36,863 nucleotides of DNA from Bacteroidales bacterium. Lineage in GTDB: Bacteria; Bacteroidota; Bacteroidia; Bacteroidales; UBA932. The notes beneath the pieces are model-generated. The model saw only the letters and a list, made by a program, of their open reading frames with translations, was not told where the DNA came from and searched no databases. The stretch lies in NCBI GenBank assembly GCA_017471025.1, contig JAFUWX010000089.1, forward strand, positions 1 to 36,863. The letters are read 5' to 3'. The translations under genes and the position numbers were made by a program. Positions 32,984-36,863 of the stretch are shown in pieces (within the stretch, counting starts at the first letter, position 1; each line of letters opens with the position of its first letter).

Positions 32984-34555
32984 ATGTATTCCTTTATCCT
33001 CAGCCTGATTGCCCTGATTCTGGGGTATATCCTTTACGGGAAATTCGTTGAGAAGGTCTTCGGGCCCGACCCGGCGCGTCCCACGCCGGCCGTGACCAAA
33101 GCAGACGGCGTCGATTTCATCGTCATGCCCTCCTGGAAGGTCTTCATGATCCAATTCCTCAACATCGCCGGGACCGGCCCCATCTTCGGTGCCATCATGG
33201 GCGCGAAATTCGGCCCGTCCGCCTATCTGTGGATTGTCCTGGGATGCATTTTCGCCGGGGCGGTCCACGATTATTTCGTCGGGATGCTGTCCGTGCGCCA
33301 CGGCGGGGCCAGCCTGCCGGACATCGTCGGGACTTACCTGGGCGGCGGCACCAAGAAGGTCATGCTGGTGTTCTCCATCATCCTGCTGCTGCTCGTCGGG
33401 ACCGTATTCGTGTACTCCCCCGCCCTGATCCTGGGCGACATCGCCGGCGACGGCAGCCGCAAGGCCATCATGATCTGGGTGGGCGTCATCTTCGCCTATT
33501 ATATCCTGGCGACGATGCTGCCGGTGGACAAGGTCATCGGCAAGATCTATCCCCTGTTCGCCTTCGCCCTGCTGTTCATGGCGGCGGCGCTGATGGTGGT
33601 CCTGCTGATCAAATGGCCGGCCATCCCGGAGATCTGGGACGGCCTCGGCAACCGGGGAACGGCCCTCGGACTGGCGGACCAGCCCATCTTCCCCTGCCTG
33701 TTCATCACCATCGCCTGCGGCGCCATCAGCGGATTCCATGCCACGCAGAGCCCGCTCATGGCCCAGTGCATCGAAAATGAACGGCTCGGACGGCCGGTTT
33801 TCTACGGTTCCATGATTACGGAAGGCATCGTGGCCCTGGTCTGGGCGGCGGTGTCGTCCTATTTCTTCTTTGCCGGCGGTGCGGCCGAGGTAGGGTCCGA
33901 CCTGACGGCGGCGGCGCCGACCGTCGTGACCAAGGTGTCCTCCGGCTGGCTCGGTCTGCTGGGCGGCATCCTGGCCATCCTGGGGGTGGTCGCGGCCCCG
34001 ATCACGAGCGGAGACACCGCGTTCCGGAGCGCCCGGCTGATCATCGCGGACTTCGCCTCCTTCGGGCAGAAGAACATCCGTAACCGCCTGGTTATCTGCA
34101 TCCCGCTGTTCATCGTCGCCAGCTTGCTGCTGTGGTACAACGTCGCGGACGAGAACGGCTTCAACGTCATCTGGCGCTATTTCGGCTGGGCCAACCAGAC
34201 CCTCGCGGTGTTCGCCCTGTGGACGGCCACGTCCTATCTGGCCCGCCGGCGGGGCAGCCTGGCCTACCTGATCACCCTGCTGCCCGCCGCCTTCATGACC
34301 GCGGTCTGCACGACCTACATCTGCATCGCCAAGATCGGCTTCAACCTGCCCAGCGACTGGAATTTCGCCATCGGCGGGATCGCCATGGCCGTCTCGCTGG
34401 TCTGGTTCTTCCTGTGGAAAATAAGAAGCGGTTTAAGTTTTGGCGACGAAAAGATTTATGAGGATTTTTCGAGGCAGTTTATTGGCTCGAAGAAGGAGCA
34501 TAGCAGTAGCTATGTGACTGATGAGAGACGAAAAAATGACCGAAAAAGACCATAA
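32984..34555 (+). CDS. cstA: Carbon starvation protein CstA, with element-encoded C-terminal tail
   Basis: The 523-residue product is a polytopic inner-membrane transporter of the CstA family (peptide/pyruvate uptake during starvation). Family blocks are MPSWKVFMIQFLNIAGTGPI, GCIFAGAVHDYFVGMLSVRHGG, ISGFHATQSPLMAQC and PITSGDTAFRSARLIIADF. The first 480 residues match the length expected for Bacteroidetes CstA. The last 43 residues and the stop codon are read from a palindromic element (34424-34587). They are hydrophilic (SFGDEKIYEDFSRQFIGSKK and on), unlike the rest of the protein. Whether the tail affects function is unknown. The gene follows mazG by 12 bases and has no visible Shine-Dalgarno site. 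Confidence 0.9.
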   Translation: MYSFILSLIALILGYILYGKFVEKVFGPDPARPTPAVTKADGVDFIVMPSWKVFMIQFLNIAGTGPIFGAIMGAKFGPSAYLWIVLGCIFAGAVHDYFVGMLSVRHGGASLPDIVGTYLGGGTKKVMLVFSIILLLLVGTVFVYSPALILGDIAGDGSRKAIMIWVGVIFAYYILATMLPVDKVIGKIYPLFAFALLFMAAALMVVLLIKWPAIPEIWDGLGNRGTALGLADQPIFPCLFITIACGAISGFHATQSPLMAQCIENERLGRPVFYGSMITEGIVALVWAAVSSYFFFAGGAAEVGSDLTAAAPTVVTKVSSGWLGLLGGILAILGVVAAPITSGDTAFRSARLIIADFASFGQKNIRNRLVICIPLFIVASLLLWYNVADENGFNVIWRYFGWANQTLAVFALWTATSYLARRRGSLAYLITLLPAAFMTAVCTTYICIAKIGFNLPSDWNFAIGGIAMAVSLVWFFLWKIRSGLSFGDEKIYEDFSRQFIGSKKEHSSSYVTDERRKNDRKRP

Positions 34556-34587
34556 AGATTGAAGTTGATAAAACTTAAACCGCTTCT
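34424..34587. mobile_element. 164-bp palindromic MITE-like element with 18-bp terminal inverted repeats
   Basis: agaagcggtttaagtttt at 34424-34441 is perfectly inverted at 34570-34587. A hairpin catagc-agta-gctatg sits at 34499-34514, within 1 base of the midpoint, and tttttcg (34465-34471) is mirrored by cgaaaaa (34541-34547), so the whole unit folds as one imperfect palindrome. It is visibly less GC-rich than its surroundings. It encodes no protein of its own but is read through by cstA. I see no clear target-site duplication. It ends 14 bases before the ATG of the next gene. Confidence 0.8.
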
Positions 34588-34601
34588 CAAATTTGATAAA
34601 C

Positions 34602-36200
34602 ATGTTTGATAAAGAAAGAGGGCTCTACATCGCCCATTGCGACAACGGTCCGATCGCTATGGTCGGCAAGATGGCGAACCGCCATGGACTTATCGCCGGT
34701 GCTACGGGTACCGGCAAGACGGTGACCCTGCAGGTCATCGCCGAAACCTTCTGCCAGGCGGGTGTGCCCTGCTTCATGGCCGATATGAAAGGAGACCTGT
34801 CCGGCATCAGCCAAAGCGGCCGGCTGTCCGGATTCATCGAGAAACGCCTGCCCGAATTCGGGATCGAGAATCCGCAGTTCCAGGGCTGCCCGGTGCGGTT
34901 CTTCGATGTGTTCGGCGAGCAGGGACATCCCATGCGCGCGACAGTCTCCGACATGGGACCGCAGCTGCTGGCCCGCCTGCTGGAACTGAACGAGACCCAG
35001 ACCGGCATCCTCAACATCGTCTTCCGCATCGCGGACGAGCGGGGGCTGCTGCTCCTGGACCTCAAGGACTTGCGCTCCATGCTGGACTATGTGGCGAAGA
35101 ATGCCGCCACCTTCACGACGGCCTACGGCAACGTGTCTGCGGCCAGCGTCGGTGCCATCCAACGCGCACTGCTGACCCTGGAGAACCAGGGCGCGGACAA
35201 GTTCTTCGGCGAGCCGGACTTCGACGTGTATGACCTGCTGCAATGCGAAGGGGGCAAGGGCGTCATGAACGTGCTGGCGGCGGATAAGCTGATGCTCAAT
35301 CCGAAGCTCTACTCCACCTTCCTGCTGTGGCTGCTGTCCGAGCTCTATGCCCGGCTGCCGGAAGTGGGCGACATGGACCTGCCGAAGCTGGTCTTTTTCT
35401 TCGATGAGGCGCACATGCTCTTTGACGGGACGTCCAAGGCGCTGGTGGACAAGATCGAGCAGGTCGTCCGCCTGATCCGAAGCAAGGGTGTGGGCGTGTA
35501 TTTCGTGACCCAGAGCCCGACCGATATCCCGGAATCCATCCTTGGCCAGCTGGGCAACCGGGTCCAGCATGCCCTGCGGGCCTTCACGCCGAAGGACCAG
35601 AAGGCGGTGCGGACGGCGGCGGATACCTTCCGCCCGAATCCGGCCTTCAAGACCGACGAGGCCATCATGAACCTGGAAACCGGCGAGGCCCTCGTCTCCT
35701 TCCTCGACGAGAAAGGTGCGCCCAGCATCGTGGAGCGGGCGAAGATCCTCTTCCCGCTCAGCCAGATCGGGGCCATCACGGAGGAGCAGCGCGCCCAGCT
35801 GATCAAGCAGTCCCGGCTGTTCGGCCGTTACGACCATACCGTTGACCGCGAAAGTGCCTTCGAGGTGCTGCTCAAGCAGAGCGAAGAGGCGGCCAAGGCG
35901 GCGGAGGAAGCCCGCGCCGCGCAGGAGCAGGCCAAGCAGGAGGCGGAAGAGGCGAAGCAGCGGGAGAAGGAAGAGAAAGAGGCTGCGAAGAAGAAAGGCA
36001 ACAGCCTGGGCAGCAAGGTGTTCAAGTCCGTGATCACCGCCGTCACCGGTGTCGTGGCGGCCAGCGTCGCCAACAAGGTCACCGGCAAGAAATCCAAGAC
36101 CTCCACGACGAAAAGCGCCGTGAACAAGGCGACCAAAGCGGCGACCAGCACCCTCACCCGGGAACTGACCCGCAGCATCCTCGGCAACCTGATCAAGTAA
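34602..36200 (+). CDS. HerA/DUF853-type ATPase (YjgR-like)
   Basis: The 532-residue product begins with [20 protein letters not shown] and Walker A GATGTGKT (residues 33-40), with Walker [13 protein letters not shown]. These and [26 protein letters not shown] and [22 protein letters not shown] match the DUF853 family of HerA/FtsK-like ATPases. The role is unclear; DNA translocation is inferred from fold. The C-terminal 110 residues comprise an Ala/Glu/Lys-rich coiled coil, a short hydrophobic stretch ([18 protein letters not shown]) and a Thr/Lys-rich end. The frame is open from a TTG at 34593; the ATG at 34602 fits the family start. The palindromic element ends 14 bases upstream, so it may carry this gene's leader. 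Confidence 0.88.
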   Translation: MFDKERGLYIAHCDNGPIAMVGKMANRHGLIAGATGTGKTVTLQVIAETFCQAGVPCFMADMKGDLSGISQSGRLSGFIEKRLPEFGIENPQFQGCPVRFFDVFGEQGHPMRATVSDMGPQLLARLLELNETQTGILNIVFRIADERGLLLLDLKDLRSMLDYVAKNAATFTTAYGNVSAASVGAIQRALLTLENQGADKFFGEPDFDVYDLLQCEGGKGVMNVLAADKLMLNPKLYSTFLLWLLSELYARLPEVGDMDLPKLVFFFDEAHMLFDGTSKALVDKIEQVVRLIRSKGVGVYFVTQSPTDIPESILGQLGNRVQHALRAFTPKDQKAVRTAADTFRPNPAFKTDEAIMNLETGEALVSFLDEKGAPSIVERAKILFPLSQIGAITEEQRAQLIKQSRLFGRYDHTVDRESAFEVLLKQSEEAAKAAEEARAAQEQAKQEAEEAKQREKEEKEAAKKKGNSLGSKVFKSVITAVTGVVAASVANKVTGKKSKTSTTKSAVNKATKAATSTLTRELTRSILGNLIK

Positions 36201-36222
36201 GGCGCCCGGCAAGTATATGCAA

Positions 36223-36258
36223 AAGGGGTCGGCTCGTGAATGAGCCGGCCCCTTCATT
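36223..36258. terminator. Bidirectional intrinsic terminator between converging genes
   Basis: aaggggtcggctc (36223-36235) pairs with gagccggcccctt (36242-36254), a 13-bp stem with one G-T pair and a 6-base loop. On the plus strand it is followed by cattttagg; on the minus strand it is followed by a short mixed stretch. It serves the DUF853 gene and probably the converging gene. Confidence 0.85.
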
Positions 36259-36274
36259 TTAGGTGCCGTCTGTC

Positions 36275-36863
36275 CTATTCCCCGTACAGGAGGATTTCGG
36301 CCAGGGCTGCGGAGCCGCCGCGGGCGACACGCAGGTCGGACGGGCCGTCACCGGCGGTGGCGATGCCGATCCGCAGATACCGGAACGGGGCTTCCGCCTG
36401 GATCTTGTCCAGCAGGACCGATTCGCCTTGCTTGGCGGCGGCCATGGCCTCCGTCGCGGCGGTACCGGCCACCGTCCAGGACTCACCATCGTTGCTCACG
36501 CCGAAGACCAGCATTCTCGGACGGGCATTGTTGTTGTTATGGCGGACCCAGTACTTCAGGGCGAAGGTCTGGATCGGATCCTGCAGGGCGATATCGATAT
36601 AGATGCCATAGGTCGGATCCGGATTGTCCGTGCAGACGAAGCCCTCGTCGAAATACCACGGCGAATGCCAATAGGTCGTATAATCGCCATCCACCAGGGC
36701 AGCCGCACCGCCGCCTTCATACAACGCACCATTGTTATAGGTCGCCTCGTAACTGGCGGAAACCATGTCGGCCGTCAGCGAGACCAGCGAAGAGAAGGTG
36801 AACGGCAAGGTCGTGCTGGCGCGCACCGTACCCTCCGCATCGCAGGCCACCAGGGCGACGACG
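36275..36863 (-). CDS. F5/8 type C (discoidin-like) domain protein, 5' end outside window
   Basis: The frame is open to the window edge and gives 195 residues up to the stop at 36275. From about residue 40 it reads as a carbohydrate-binding discoidin/F5-8C domain: AALVDGDYTTYWHSPW, YGIYIDIALQDPIQTFALKYW, VFGVSNDGESWTVAGT, FRYLRIGI and ALAEILLYGE. The first residues, VVALVACDAEGTVRAS, look at first like a lipobox. They also match the end of the FN3-like repeats in the lipoprotein at 30441-32021 (VAVAYGCDAKGNLTGEFS). I therefore think this is the C-terminus of a longer lipoprotein with a similar repeat upstream. It converges on the DUF853 gene with a shared terminator. Confidence 0.75.
   Translation of the reverse strand, partial: VVALVACDAEGTVRASTTLPFTFSSLVSLTADMVSASYEATYNNGALYEGGGAAALVDGDYTTYWHSPWYFDEGFVCTDNPDPTYGIYIDIALQDPIQTFALKYWVRHNNNNARPRMLVFGVSNDGESWTVAGTAATEAMAAAKQGESVLLDKIQAEAPFRYLRIGIATAGDGPSDLRVARGGSAALAEILLYGE

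Noticed and set aside
36830..36863. Lipobox (LVAC) as evidence of a lipoprotein start in the edge gene
   Set aside because: The same residues align with internal repeat ends of a nearby lipoprotein, and no start codon is visible inside the window, so an internal position is more likely.
1..36863. CRISPR arrays, tRNA or rRNA genes, prophage or defence islands
   Set aside because: I saw no regularly spaced repeats, no T-loop-type motifs in gaps and no phage structural, integrase or defence genes. Gaps between genes are all shorter than about 240 bases.

Overview
The window looks like a chromosomal segment of a GC-rich member of the Bacteroidales. The support is a SusC/SusD pair, several fimbrillin-like (Mfa/FimA superfamily) lipoproteins, BACON and FISUMP-type domains, and many intergenic copies of the Bacteroidetes -7 promoter element TAnnTTTG. 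Shine-Dalgarno sites are rare. The genus cannot be read from the sequence; an uncultured gut or rumen lineage is plausible. I see no rRNA, tRNA or CRISPR array.

Layout. 1-201: 3' end of an ISL3-type transposase cut by the window edge. 348-2600 (+): promoter, a 47-residue peptide gene and a fimbrillin-like lipoprotein carrying two FISUMP-like domains. 2676-5965 (+): a dipeptidyl-peptidase IV-type S9 peptidase overlapping a class I methyltransferase with a THUMP-like tail. 5925-9651 (-): a RecD-like helicase, the potassium transporter TrkH, and a HAMP-type membrane protein with no output domain. 9716-20051 (-): a compact six-gene SusCD locus (SusC, SusD, small lipoprotein, DUF4623/DUF5018-like lipoprotein, GHL10-type glycosidase-like lipoprotein, phosphodiester glycosidase lipoprotein). 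20202-24129 (-): queF, prfA, a GNAT-like protein and fabF, listed here in coordinate order and transcribed from fabF towards queF. 24139-24360: a divergent promoter region with a 43-bp direct repeat. 24361-29508 (+): three adjacent fimbrillin-like lipoproteins. 29579-30454 (+): a four-TM LytTR regulator. 30441-32021 (-): a lipoprotein with two FN3-like repeats. 32114-36200 (+): mazG, cstA and a HerA/DUF853-type ATPase. 36275-36863 (-): 3' end of an F5/8-type-C-domain protein running off the window.

How the genes work together. The SusCD locus probably captures and trims a phosphodiester-linked or alpha-GlcNAc-type glycan at the cell surface; it has no classical GH enzyme and no dedicated regulator. 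The two fimbrillin-like loci point to surface adhesion or filament structures, with LytTR as the nearest candidate regulator of the three-gene set. The rest is housekeeping: translation termination, queuosine synthesis, fatty-acid elongation, nucleotide sanitation, peptide/pyruvate uptake and K+ uptake.

Most notable non-gene structures: a 164-bp near-palindromic element with 18-bp perfect terminal inverted repeats (34424-34587), which encodes the last 43 residues and the stop codon of CstA; and the duplicated promoter fragment upstream of fabF, where only one of the two copies keeps an intact -7 box.
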